Of a stretch of 64,000 nt of DNA, positions 1 through 8,126 are shown in pieces (positions within the stretch are counted from its first letter, which is position 1; each line of letters begins with the position of its first letter). The position numbers were made by a program, and so were the translations under genes. The notes below the pieces were generated by a model. It was not told the origin of the DNA and did not search any database. It saw only the letters and a program-made list of their open reading frames with translations. This stretch comes from Mycobacterium mantenii (GTDB lineage Bacteria > Actinomycetota > Actinomycetes > Mycobacteriales > Mycobacteriaceae), in assembly GCF_010731775.1 (NCBI RefSeq), contig NZ_AP022590.1:496001-560000 (forward strand), written 5' to 3'.

Positions 1-189
1 ACGCTGGCGGTGGCGGTGGGCGAGGAGGCCGCCACGGTCGAGGAGGTGTGCGAACCGTTCCTGGTCCGCGCCGGCATGGTCGCGCGGACGCCGCGGGGCC
101 GGGTCGCCACCGCCCAGGCGTGGACGCACCTCGGCTTGGCCCCCCCGGCCGGGGTCACCGGCCTCGGGCAGGCCGGCCTGTTCGACTGA
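1..189 (+). CDS. ruvB: Holliday junction branch-migration helicase RuvB, C-terminal fragment
   Basis: The window opens inside this gene; only the last 62 codons and the TGA stop are present. The fragment matches the winged-helix C-terminal domain of RuvB, with the typical run [22 protein letters not shown] followed by a short tail. RuvB is the AAA+ motor that, with RuvA, drives branch migration and hands junctions to RuvC. The start and the ATPase motifs lie upstream of the window. The very C-terminus reads GQAGLFD, a QxxLF pattern resembling sliding-clamp binding peptides. In mycobacteria ruvC-ruvA-ruvB form one SOS-regulated operon, so this is probably its 3' end. Identification is firm. 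Confidence 0.93.
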   Translation, partial: TLAVAVGEEAATVEEVCEPFLVRAGMVARTPRGRVATAQAWTHLGLAPPAGVTGLGQAGLFD

Positions 190-208
190 TCGCGACCAGT
201 AGGTAGCT

Positions 209-224
209 GGGCCGTCGACGGCCC
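209..224. terminator. 16-bp perfect palindrome after ruvB
   Basis: GGGCCGTCGACGGCCC is a perfect palindrome starting 19 bases after the ruvB stop. As RNA it could fold into a short GC-rich hairpin. No T-run follows, as is common for mycobacterial terminators. It may end the ruv transcript; an operator for the next gene is also possible. Confidence 0.35.
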
Positions 225-325
225 CGGATGCGTTTCGCGACCAAATCGTGACCTTCGCGCCGAGCCATGGCCCGAACGTTCGGGTAACCAGCCTCACAGC
301 AGTGATATCTGTGAAGGAGGTTCCG

Positions 326-1015
326 ATGAGGACCACGAGCCACGACTACGACCGCCCTCGCGCGCTGTACATGCCACGTACCCGCGGCGCGCTAACCGGG
401 TCACTCCTGATACTCCTGGGTGCGTGGGGTGCCTTGGTGCCGTTCTTCGGCCCCAACATCGATTGGGTCTACATGACCGACCCGGCATGGACGTGGACCA
501 CGGCCAAGGGCTGGCTGGAGGTGCTGCCCGGGGCCGCCGCAGCGGTGGGCGGCCTGCTTGTGCTCATGTCCGGTAACCGTGCCAGCGCCGTGTTCGGCGG
601 GTGGCTGGCGGTGGCCGGCGGCGCCTGGTTCGTCGTCGGCCGCGCGTTCGCATCGACCCTGGGCATCGGCGACGTCGGTCAACCGATGGCGGCGACGGAC
701 CTCAAACGCGCCCTGCTCGAGGTCACCTACTTCACCGGTCTGGGCGCCCTGATCGTGTTCCTGGGCGGGGCCGCCGTGGCCCGCCTGGCCGTTCGGCACG
801 CACGCGACGTCGTGGTGACGCCCCCGGCGCCCGTGGCGGGCGAGGCCGTTCCGACGGCTGAGCCGGCCATGTACGACGAGACGCGCGCCCCGGCGGCGGC
901 GCGGGCGGACGCCGCGGCGGCCGGGGCGGAGCCCCGCGGGCGCACCGGTCGTGGCTTGTTCCGTCGGCGCGCCGGCGGCGGCCTGTTCCACCGGCATCAC
1001 CACGCGGGCGCGTAG
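326..1015 (+). CDS. Membrane protein of unknown function, paralogue 1
   Basis: 229 residues. The ATG at 326 is chosen because a strong ribosome site (GAAGGAGG, 313-320) sits 5 bases upstream; in-frame codons upstream lack one. About four hydrophobic segments are visible (roughly residues 21-42, 64-82, 88-106 and 134-156), followed by an Ala/Arg-rich cytoplasmic-looking tail that ends in a His-rich stretch (HRHHHAGA). The first two thirds are closely similar to the product of the gene at 1689, including the motif MPRTRGALTG and the segment W-x-WTTAKGWLEVLPGAA. The family function is not known to me. A hairpin terminator follows directly. Confidence 0.8.
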   Translation: MRTTSHDYDRPRALYMPRTRGALTGSLLILLGAWGALVPFFGPNIDWVYMTDPAWTWTTAKGWLEVLPGAAAAVGGLLVLMSGNRASAVFGGWLAVAGGAWFVVGRAFASTLGIGDVGQPMAATDLKRALLEVTYFTGLGALIVFLGGAAVARLAVRHARDVVVTPPAPVAGEAVPTAEPAMYDETRAPAAARADAAAAGAEPRGRTGRGLFRRRAGGGLFHRHHHAGA

Positions 1016-1037
1016 CCGGTAACCAAGCACGGCGGGA

Positions 1038-1066
1038 GGCACCGGTAGCCCTGGGCTACCGGTGCC
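1038..1066 (+). terminator. Hairpin terminator, 13-bp stem
   Basis: GGCACCGGTAGCC (1038-1050) pairs perfectly with GGCTACCGGTGCC (1054-1066) across a 3-base loop, 22 bases after the preceding stop codon. There is no T-run, so it would be a mycobacterial intrinsic terminator of the tract-less kind. Confidence 0.65.
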
Positions 1067-1173
1067 GATTCGCGTCAGGCTGGCCCGGCCAACCGCTGGT
1101 CGGTAAAGTTCACCGGCGCCGAAATATGCGCAATCCGGCCGCCGCGCCGGCCTCGACCAGCGAGGAGGAAGCG

Positions 1174-1557
1174 ATGATCACCGCCGGATTGGTCGTCGCC
1201 GCGCTGGCGGCGTTGCTGCATGTCTACATCTTTGTGATCGAATCGTTGACCTGGACCTCGCCGCGCACCCGCGCCACGTTCGGCACCACCGAGGCCGAGG
1301 CCGAAACCACCAAGCTCCTCGCCTTCAACCAAGGCTTCTACAACCTGTTCCTGGCCATCGTCACCGGCGTGGGCATCGCCGCAGTTACCTTGGGGCACAA
1401 AGGCATTGGCGCGGCGCTCATCTTCGCCGGCGTCGGGTCGATGGCCGCGGCCGCGGTGGTGCTGGTCGCGTCCGACCGCGAGAAGGCGCGCGCCGCCGCG
1501 ACGCAGGGCGCCTTTCCGGCGATCGCAATCGTGCTCTTGCTGTTCGGACTTCACTAG
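1174..1557 (+). CDS. DUF1304 family membrane protein
   Basis: 127 residues, almost entirely hydrophobic with four predicted membrane spans. The sequence pattern (N-terminal LHVYIFVIES, then AFNQGFYNLFLAI, then a Gly/Ala-rich span and C-terminal FPAIAIVLLLFGLH) is that of the DUF1304 family of small inner-membrane proteins, whose function is unknown. The ATG at 1174 is preferred over the in-frame ATG at 1126 because GAGGAGG (1162-1168) lies just upstream and the extra 16 residues would be unlike the family. It sits between two paralogous membrane protein genes and has its own hairpin downstream. Confidence 0.85.
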   Translation: MITAGLVVAALAALLHVYIFVIESLTWTSPRTRATFGTTEAEAETTKLLAFNQGFYNLFLAIVTGVGIAAVTLGHKGIGAALIFAGVGSMAAAAVVLVASDREKARAAATQGAFPAIAIVLLLFGLH

Positions 1558-1580
1558 TAACACGAGTCTCAGCAGCCTCA

Positions 1581-1604
1581 AAAGCCACAGCTAGCGGTGG
1601 CTTT
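1581..1604 (+). terminator. Short hairpin after the DUF1304 gene
   Basis: AAAGCCAC (1581-1588) pairs perfectly with GTGGCTTT (1597-1604) around an 8-base loop, 24 bases past the DUF1304 stop. Confidence 0.5.
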
Positions 1605-1617
1605 CGACTCTCCCGTG

Positions 1618-1642
1618 GGTTAGTAGTGGAAAGCGCTGGGTA
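1618..1642 (+). promoter_or_regulatory. Possible SigF-type promoter
   Basis: GGTTA (1618-1622) and GGGTA (1638-1642) are separated by 15 bases. This resembles the mycobacterial SigF consensus (GGTTT, 15-17 bases, GGGTA). It lies about 45 bases upstream of the ATG at 1689. The match is short and one base differs, so this is only suggestive. Confidence 0.35.
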
Positions 1643-1688
1643 ACCATCCCAGGCCGGAATCAAGCCCGGTATTCAACGAGGGGATGTC

Positions 1689-2381
1689 ATGAAATACGCA
1701 GAAGACGGCCAACCGCGCGGGCTGAGCATGCCGCGCTCGCGCGGCGCGGTCAGCGGATTGCTCCTGGTCATTTTGGGAGCTTGGGGGGCGTTAATACCGT
1801 TTGTTGGTCCGCATTTTAATTTCGCCTACACACCGGACCGGGATTGGGCGTGGAGCACAGCCCGCGGCTGGCTGGAGGTGGCGCCGGGAGCGGCCACCGC
1901 GTTGGGCGGTTTGTTGCTGATCGTCGCCGGGAACCGGGTCGCCGCCATGCTGGGCGGTTGGCTGGCCGTGCTGGCCGGCGCCTGGTTCGTGGTGGGCGGT
2001 CAGGTCGCACCATTGTTGGGCATCGGCTCCGCCGGTGATCCCATCGCCGCGACCGAACGCAAGCGCGCGGTGCTCGAGGTCACGTACTTCTCCGGCCTGG
2101 GCGCGCTGATCATCTTCGTCGGTGGCGTCGTGCTGGCGCGCACCGCCGTGCGACTGGCCCGCGACGTGCACCCGGTGGTGGGCGAACCCGCCGCTGCCGC
2201 GCCGAGCGTTGAGCCATACCGGGATTCGGTCTACGAGCCGGCCGAGGTCTCCTCGGGCGCGCTTACCAAGCCGCGATCCTCGGCGGACCCCGAGCCCAAG
2301 CGGGGATGGCGCCATAACCGTGCCGGCGCCGGGACGGGCGCCAAAGCCGCGTATCTGCGCTGGCCGCACCCGCAGCAGTAG
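1689..2381 (+). CDS. Membrane protein of unknown function, paralogue 2
   Basis: 230 residues. It is a paralogue of the gene at 326: both share MPR(T/S)RGA near the N-terminus, a W-rich segment around residue 53, and four hydrophobic spans in the same places. The divergent tails differ: this one ends in a basic stretch without the His cluster. The start at 1689 is preceded by GAGGGG and a 3-base gap to ATG. Upstream is a possible stress-type promoter (1618-1642). The two paralogues bracket the DUF1304 gene, suggesting a local tandem duplication or a functional trio of membrane proteins. No catalytic motif is visible. Confidence 0.8.
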   Translation: MKYAEDGQPRGLSMPRSRGAVSGLLLVILGAWGALIPFVGPHFNFAYTPDRDWAWSTARGWLEVAPGAATALGGLLLIVAGNRVAAMLGGWLAVLAGAWFVVGGQVAPLLGIGSAGDPIAATERKRAVLEVTYFSGLGALIIFVGGVVLARTAVRLARDVHPVVGEPAAAAPSVEPYRDSVYEPAEVSSGALTKPRSSADPEPKRGWRHNRAGAGTGAKAAYLRWPHPQQ

Positions 2382-2390
2382 TTTCCACAC

Positions 2391-2434
2391 AAAACAAGTC
2401 GCCCAGCCCTGAAAAGGGCTGGGCGACTTGTTTT
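2391..2434. terminator. Bidirectional terminator, 20-bp perfect stem
   Basis: The arms 2391-2410 and 2415-2434 are perfect reverse complements (core AAGTCGCCCAGCCCT / AGGGCTGGGCGACTT) around a GAAA tetraloop. The stem starts with AAAA and ends with TTTT, giving a T-run on both strands. It separates two convergent genes and should end transcription from both sides. Confidence 0.92.
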
Positions 2435-2444
2435 TCGGCCTACC

Positions 2445-5400
2445 TTAGAGCAGTCCGAGCAACTGCAGGTTGGTGATGTACTTGACGATGACCGGCGCCG
2501 AGACATGTGGAATGTCTTTGTCGGGGCCGATTTTCGCTTCCTGCACCGCCGCGCGGAACACATCGGTGGGCGCCATCGAGCCGTTGATCGGCACTGAAGG
2601 CTTCTGGTAGTTGTGCAACAACGGCAGCAGCGAGTACTGGCGCTGCCGATCCGGCAGGGCCCGCAGCGACATCTCGAACCGCCGCAGCCACTCGGAGTAA
2701 TCGTCGATGCGCTCGATCGAATACCCGGCCTCGACAAGCCAGTCGATGTACTCGTCGAGTCCGACGCCGTCGTCGTACGGGTTCATCACGTGGTACGTCT
2801 GGAAACCGTTGTCGCTGTCGGTGATCTGTGCTCCCAGCGTCGAGATCGCGGCCGCGATGAACTCGACCGGCAGGCCGTCGTAGTGCGCCCGCTGCCGGTT
2901 GCCGTCGGCGTCGAGCTCGTAGAACGAACCGGGCGCGATACCGGTGGCGACCAGGCTCAGCATCAGCCGGGTGAACATGTCCGGCAGGTTGAGCTGTCCG
3001 GCATAGGTGGTGTCGGCCAGGATCATGTCGCAACGGAACACCGAGACGGGCAGACCGCACAGGTCGTGGGCCTCACGCAGCAACACCTCGCCGGCCCACT
3101 TGCTGTTGCCGTAGCCGTTGGCGTAGTTGTCGTTGATCTCGCGGGTGGCGCTGATCTGCCGGATGTCGGCGTTCTCGACGAACTTGCCCGGCTCGATCTG
3201 GTCACCCACACCGATCGTCGACACGTACGTGTACGGCTTCTGCTTGGACGTCAACGCAATCCGGATCAGCTCCGCGGTGCCCAGCGCGTTGGGCCCGAAC
3301 AGCTCGCTGTAGGGCAGCACGTGGTTCACCAGCGCCGCCGGGTCGACGATGACATCGACCGTGTCGGCCAGCCGCTGCCAGGTCTGCTGGTCCAGGCCGA
3401 GGTTGGCCTCGCCCTTGTCACCCGCGATGACCTCGAGGTGGTCGGCGGCCAGCTTCTGGTAGTGCGCCAACAGCTTCGGGTCGCCTTCGGGAGAGCCAAC
3501 GCCGAACGTCTTGTCCAGCCGGGCGCGCGCCTCCTCGTCGGACTTGGCCCGCACCAGGGCGATCACCTTGCCGTCGACCATGTCCATCCGCTCGAGCCAG
3601 TCCAGCGCCAGGTAACGGCCCAGGAATCCGGTCGCGCCGGTCAACAGCACCGTGCGCACCTCGGTCGCCGGCTTGGGCAGGCTCGGCGCGGCGGCCAGGA
3701 TGGCCTCGTCGAGGAACTTGTCCAGGGTGAGGTCACTGGCGCGCACCGTGGTCGCGCCGCGTCCGTGCACGGCGGCGAACGTCGGCCGCTTGGACCCATG
3801 CCGCTCGGCCTCGATGTAGTCGGCGATGGCCGCCAGGTCGTTGGCCGGGCTCACGATGACACCCACCGGCACGTCGACGTCGAAGATCTCGCGCAGCAAG
3901 TTTCCGAATGTCAACGCCGACAACGAGTCTCCACCGAGATCGGTGAAGTGGGCGTCGGGGGACAGGTCGCCGGCCGCCGCGCCCAGCATGGCGGCCGCGG
4001 CCCGGCTCACGGTCTGCAGCACCGGCGCCTCGGCACCGCTGCGGCGCAGTTCGGCCAGCTCGTTGGCCTGTCCAGCGGCCAGGTCGGCGTAGATCTGCTC
4101 GAGCCGTTCCCCGTAGTGCTGCTTGAGCTTCGGCCACGCCAGCTTGCGGATCCCGGTCAGCAAACCGTTTTCCAGAGTGAACGGGGTGGTCTCGATGATG
4201 AAGTCGCGCGGCACCTCGTAGGACTGCAGGTCGGTCTCTTTCGCGACCTTCTGCAACGAGTCGGCGATCTTCGGCTTGAGTGACTCAACGTCGTTGTCCG
4301 CCAAGGCTTCTTCGGTCGGCACCACCACGGCCAGCAGGTAGGGCTGGGCGCTGTTGCCGTAGACGTAGATCTGGCGGATCAGCGGGCTGTTGCCGAACAC
4401 CGCCTCCAGCTTGGCCAGCGTCACGAACTCGCCCTGCGCAAGCTTGAGCACATTGTTGCGGCGGTCGACGTACACCAGGCGGTCCGGGGCGATCTCGGCG
4501 AACACGTCACCGGTCCGGTAGTACCCGTCTTCATCGAAAACGTTGGCCGTGGTCTCGGGCCGCTTGTAGTAGCCGGGGAACATGTTCTCGGTCCGCAGCA
4601 ACAGCTCACCGCGCGGATGCGGCCGGTCGGTGCCGAAGTAACCCAGATCCGGAACGTCGACCAACTTGTAGTCGACCACCGGCGGACGCTGAATCTCGCC
4701 GTCGAGCAACACCATTCCGGCCTCGGTCGAGCCGTAGCCGTCCATCAGGTGCATCTGCAGCAGCGACTCGGCCCACTTCTTCAACTCCGGTGAGGTGGGT
4801 GCGGAGCCCGTCATCGCGAAGATGAACCGCCCGCCCAGCAGGTACTGGCGCTGTTCCTCGAGCACCGCGGCCTCCACGGTCTCGCGGTCCGCGCCGTCGG
4901 CCAGACGCCGCTCGACCTGGCGCTGGAATTCACCGAACAGTGTCTCCCAGATCCGCGGGACAAAGTTCATCTCGGTGGGCCGCACCAGTTCGAGATCCTC
5001 GAGCAGGGTGGACAGGTCGCTGCGGGCCGCAAAGTAGGCGGTGCCACCATTTCCCAACGTGCCGTACAGGATTCCGCGTCCCATGACGTGGCTCATCGGC
5101 ATGAAGTTGAGGGTGATCGATGCGGCGCTCTCGCCGAACCAGTTCTTGCTGCCGCGCCGCCACATCTTGCCGACGTTGCTCTGCGGGTACATCGCGCCCT
5201 TGGGCGCGCCGGTGCTGCCGGAGGTGTAGATCAGCAGGGCCAGCGAGTCCTCGTCGGTCGCCCGCTCGGCAACCGCCGGCAGGTTTTTGCCGCGCTGCAG
5301 CACGTCGGCGAACGTCTCGACGGCCACGCCGGTGCCGGCCAGCCGCGCCACGGCGCCGCCCACGGCCTCGCGCTGGTCGTCGACCTCGGGCTGATAGTCG

Positions 5401-5969
5401 AACACGACCAGCTTGTCCGGCACGTGGTCGCCGGCCAGGATCAACTGCACGGCGTCGGGCAGCTGGTTGACGCTCGACGCGATCAGGGTGGGCTCGGTCT
5501 CGGCCACGATCGGCTGCAGCGACGTGATCGCCGCGCTGGTCTGCAGCGGCACCGACACGGCCCCGATCGTGCCCAGCGCAATGTCGATGGTGGCGTAGTC
5601 GACGCTGTTGAAGCCCAGCACGCAGACCCGTTCGCCGGGGTTCACCGAGTCGGCGGCCCAGGCGCGGCCGAGGGCTGAAACCCGTTGGCCCAGTTCGCCA
5701 TACGTGATGGTCTCGAAGCGGGGGAGCAGCTCGGCCGATGTCCGTCCGGTCTTGGCGTCCTTGACGAACTCCACCACCCGCTGCGCCAGCGCCGGCCGCT
5801 CGGCGTAACCGTCGAGCACGGTCCGGATGATCTGCGGCAGCCGCAGCCCGGGCTGTTCGAGGGCGGCGATGATCGCCGGGTCCGGTTGGGCCGCGGCGAA
5901 CTGGGGGTCGTTGGCAATGAGTTCCTCGACGCGACGGTCGAGTTGTTCGTCCCGAATAGGAGTCGACAT
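2445..5969 (-). CDS. car: Carboxylic acid reductase (FadD9-type), 1174 aa
   Basis: It reduces carboxylic (fatty or aryl) acids to aldehydes with ATP and NADPH. Three parts are visible. An N-terminal adenylation domain has the AMP-binding loop [11 protein letters not shown] near residue 250. A carrier domain has LGGDSLSAL, where Ser682 would carry phosphopantetheine. A C-terminal thioester-reductase domain has the NADPH loop [12 protein letters not shown] near residue 775 and the catalytic pair Tyr953-x3-Lys957. Length and order match the mycobacterial CAR/FadD9 family. The ATG at 5969 has an upstream AAGGGA. A phosphopantetheinyl transferase is needed and is not in the window. The gene follows gabT in the same direction, 159 bases apart. 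Confidence 0.95.
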   Translation of the reverse strand: MSTPIRDEQLDRRVEELIANDPQFAAAQPDPAIIAALEQPGLRLPQIIRTVLDGYAERPALAQRVVEFVKDAKTGRTSAELLPRFETITYGELGQRVSALGRAWAADSVNPGERVCVLGFNSVDYATIDIALGTIGAVSVPLQTSAAITSLQPIVAETEPTLIASSVNQLPDAVQLILAGDHVPDKLVVFDYQPEVDDQREAVGGAVARLAGTGVAVETFADVLQRGKNLPAVAERATDEDSLALLIYTSGSTGAPKGAMYPQSNVGKMWRRGSKNWFGESAASITLNFMPMSHVMGRGILYGTLGNGGTAYFAARSDLSTLLEDLELVRPTEMNFVPRIWETLFGEFQRQVERRLADGADRETVEAAVLEEQRQYLLGGRFIFAMTGSAPTSPELKKWAESLLQMHLMDGYGSTEAGMVLLDGEIQRPPVVDYKLVDVPDLGYFGTDRPHPRGELLLRTENMFPGYYKRPETTANVFDEDGYYRTGDVFAEIAPDRLVYVDRRNNVLKLAQGEFVTLAKLEAVFGNSPLIRQIYVYGNSAQPYLLAVVVPTEEALADNDVESLKPKIADSLQKVAKETDLQSYEVPRDFIIETTPFTLENGLLTGIRKLAWPKLKQHYGERLEQIYADLAAGQANELAELRRSGAEAPVLQTVSRAAAAMLGAAAGDLSPDAHFTDLGGDSLSALTFGNLLREIFDVDVPVGVIVSPANDLAAIADYIEAERHGSKRPTFAAVHGRGATTVRASDLTLDKFLDEAILAAAPSLPKPATEVRTVLLTGATGFLGRYLALDWLERMDMVDGKVIALVRAKSDEEARARLDKTFGVGSPEGDPKLLAHYQKLAADHLEVIAGDKGEANLGLDQQTWQRLADTVDVIVDPAALVNHVLPYSELFGPNALGTAELIRIALTSKQKPYTYVSTIGVGDQIEPGKFVENADIRQISATREINDNYANGYGNSKWAGEVLLREAHDLCGLPVSVFRCDMILADTTYAGQLNLPDMFTRLMLSLVATGIAPGSFYELDADGNRQRAHYDGLPVEFIAAAISTLGAQITDSDNGFQTYHVMNPYDDGVGLDEYIDWLVEAGYSIERIDDYSEWLRRFEMSLRALPDRQRQYSLLPLLHNYQKPSVPINGSMAPTDVFRAAVQEAKIGPDKDIPHVSAPVIVKYITNLQLLGLL

Positions 5970-6128
5970 AAATGATCCCTTGCAAATGAAAGTTAGCGAG
6001 TCAAATTGCGCTGTCCGCGCTGACAGTTAGAACGTTAGCTAAAGTAACGGTATTCCACCATGATCCGGCCGCTGCGGCGTTTGTGACGTTGCCCACGCGG
6101 TGGGCGCGCTGGCGAGGCTTCTCCGGGT

Positions 6129-7469
6129 CTAGAGGTCGCGCAGCAGTCCGCCGAGTATGTCGATCCCCTCGGTCAGCAGCTGATCGCTGATGGTCAGCGG
6201 GGGCAGCAGCCGGATGATGTTGCCGTACATGCCGCAGGTCAGGACGACCACCCCGGCGGCCGCGGCCGCGACGGTCAACTTCTGGGTCAGTTCCTTGTCG
6301 GGCTCGGCGGTTCCCGCCTTCACCAATTCGATGGCGATCATGGCGCCCCGACCGCGCACGTCGCCGATCCGGTCGTCGCCGGCTTGCAGGCGCAACAGTG
6401 GTTCGGTGATCAGGCGTTCCAGGTGCTGGGCTCGTTCGATCAATCCGTCGTTCTCGATCGTCTCGATCGTGGCCAACGCTGCCGCGCAAGCTAGAGGGTT
6501 TCCGCCGAAGGTGCCGCCCAAACCGCCGACATGGGGCGCATCCATGATCTGCGCGCGGCCGGTGACCGCCGACAGCGGCAGTCCGTCGGCGATTGCCTTG
6601 GCGGTGCAGATCAGGTCGGGTTCGATGCCCTCGTGCTCGCACGCGAACATGGCGCCGGAGCGGGCGAACCCGGTTTGCACCTCGTCCGCGACGAACACCA
6701 CGTTGTTCTTGTGGCACCAGTCCAGCAGGGTGGGCAGGAATCCCTCGGCCGGCACGATGAACCCGCCCTCACCCTGGATCGGCTCGATGATCAGGGCGGC
6801 CAGGCTGTCGGCGCCGACCTGGCTCTCGATGATGTTGATGGCCCGGGCCGCGGCCTTCTCCCCGTCGGTGGCCAGTTCCTTGTCGACCAGGCCGTCGCGA
6901 TAGGGGTAGGACAGTGGCGCGCGGTAGACCTCCGGGGCGAACGGGCCGAAGCCGCCCTTGTAGGGCATCGACTTGGCGGTCAGCGCCATCGTCAGGTTGG
7001 TCCGGCCGTGGTAAGCGTGGTTGAACGCCACCACGGCGGGCTTGCGCGTGTACGCGCGCGCGACCTTGACCGCGTTCTCGACCGCCTCGGCGCCGGAGTT
7101 GAACAGCACCGAGCGCTTCTCGCCGGCTCCCGGGGTGATTCGGTTCAGCGTTTCGGCGACGGCGACGTAGGACTCATACGGCGTCACCATGAAGCAGGTG
7201 TGGGTGAACTCGGCCACCTGCGCGCGCACGGCTTCGACCACCCGGGGAGAGGAGTTGCCGATCGTCGTGACCGCGATGCCGGAGCCGAGGTCGATCAGCC
7301 GGTTGCCGTCGACGTCCTCGATGATGCCGCCGCCGGCGCGGGCGACGAAGACCGGCACTGACACGTTCACCGCGTGCGACACCGCCGCCGCCCGGCGCTT
7401 GCTCAGTTCCAGCGATGCCGGACCGGGGATCTCGGTGACCAGCTGGCGAGTCTGCTCGAGGCTGGCCAC
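6129..7469 (-). CDS. gabT: 4-aminobutyrate aminotransferase
   Basis: 446-residue class III PLP-dependent transaminase. It moves the amino group of GABA to 2-oxoglutarate, giving succinate semialdehyde and glutamate. Diagnostic stretches are FNSGAEAVENAVK (phosphate-binding region), VFVADEVQTGFARSG (the PLP-ring Asp) and CTAKAIADGLPLSAV, where Lys291 forms the internal aldimine. The start is GTG at 7469, with GGGGAGGAG (7476-7484) just upstream. The same gene pair (gabT beside fadD9) occurs in M. tuberculosis. Succinate semialdehyde dehydrogenase is not in this window. Confidence 0.95.
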   Translation of the reverse strand: MASLEQTRQLVTEIPGPASLELSKRRAAAVSHAVNVSVPVFVARAGGGIIEDVDGNRLIDLGSGIAVTTIGNSSPRVVEAVRAQVAEFTHTCFMVTPYESYVAVAETLNRITPGAGEKRSVLFNSGAEAVENAVKVARAYTRKPAVVAFNHAYHGRTNLTMALTAKSMPYKGGFGPFAPEVYRAPLSYPYRDGLVDKELATDGEKAAARAINIIESQVGADSLAALIIEPIQGEGGFIVPAEGFLPTLLDWCHKNNVVFVADEVQTGFARSGAMFACEHEGIEPDLICTAKAIADGLPLSAVTGRAQIMDAPHVGGLGGTFGGNPLACAAALATIETIENDGLIERAQHLERLITEPLLRLQAGDDRIGDVRGRGAMIAIELVKAGTAEPDKELTQKLTVAAAAAGVVVLTCGMYGNIIRLLPPLTISDQLLTEGIDILGGLLRDL

Positions 7470-7688
7470 TACATACTCCTCCCCGCGGCGCGCGTGTCAC
7501 GTCGCATCAAAAGCCTATCGAGCTTGACGCCGGCGGGCACTCGGTGCACCGCGGCGGTCGGTCGCGACCCGTGGCCTGCCAGACTGGACGGGCACACTGG
7601 ACCGTTACGAGGTGCGCGACGCCCGTGTCGTACCGGCATCCACCCCCTCGTAATACCCCGATAATCACGACGAAAGACAGGCGCGTCC

Positions 7689-8015
7689 ATGCAGAGTTTG
7701 ATCCTGTTCCTGCCGTTCTTGCTCATCATGGGCGGGTTCATGTACTTGGCGTCGCGCCGCCAGAAGCGGGCGATGCAGGCCACCATCGACCTGCACGAGT
7801 CGCTGCGTCCGGGCGATCGGGTGCACACCACGTCGGGCCTGCAGGCCACCGTCGTCGCGATCAGCGACGACACCGTCGACCTGGAGATCGCACCCGGCGT
7901 GGTCACCACCTGGATGAAGCTCGCGATCCGCGACCGGATCCTGCCCGACGACGACGAGGACCTTGCCGAGGGCGACGGCGCCGCCGGCGAGGGCTCGGTC
8001 GCCAACGATTCCTGA
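7689..8015 (+). CDS. yajC: Preprotein translocase accessory subunit YajC
   Basis: 108 residues: one N-terminal membrane span (about residues 3-19, followed by SRRQKRAMQ) and a small cytoplasmic domain with the family signature LRPGDRVHTTSGLQATV and an acidic C-terminal tail. YajC associates with SecDF at the SecYEG channel. It is divergent from gabT and heads the yajC-secD-secF run. The 219-base region between it and gabT must hold both promoters; no clear box was seen. Confidence 0.93.
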   Translation: MQSLILFLPFLLIMGGFMYLASRRQKRAMQATIDLHESLRPGDRVHTTSGLQATVVAISDDTVDLEIAPGVVTTWMKLAIRDRILPDDDEDLAEGDGAAGEGSVANDS

Positions 8016-8126
8016 CCGGGATTCCCATCAATCGCCCCACGGCGGACCGCTTGCGCAGCGGGCAACTGCGGGCCACGTAGGCTCTGTCCGGGGTAAGTAA
8101 CCGATTTTCGAGGAGATATAAGGAAC

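Noticed and set aside
2613..4283. 556-codon plus-strand frame opposite car
   Set aside because: Antisense to the carboxylic acid reductase; the translation has no domain and is Gln/Val/Arg-biased like other shadow frames here.
101..6130. PE/PPE or PE_PGRS gene near ruvB
   Set aside because: M. tuberculosis has a PE_PGRS gene beside ruvB, but no Gly/Asn-rich PGRS repeat or PE motif is found here.
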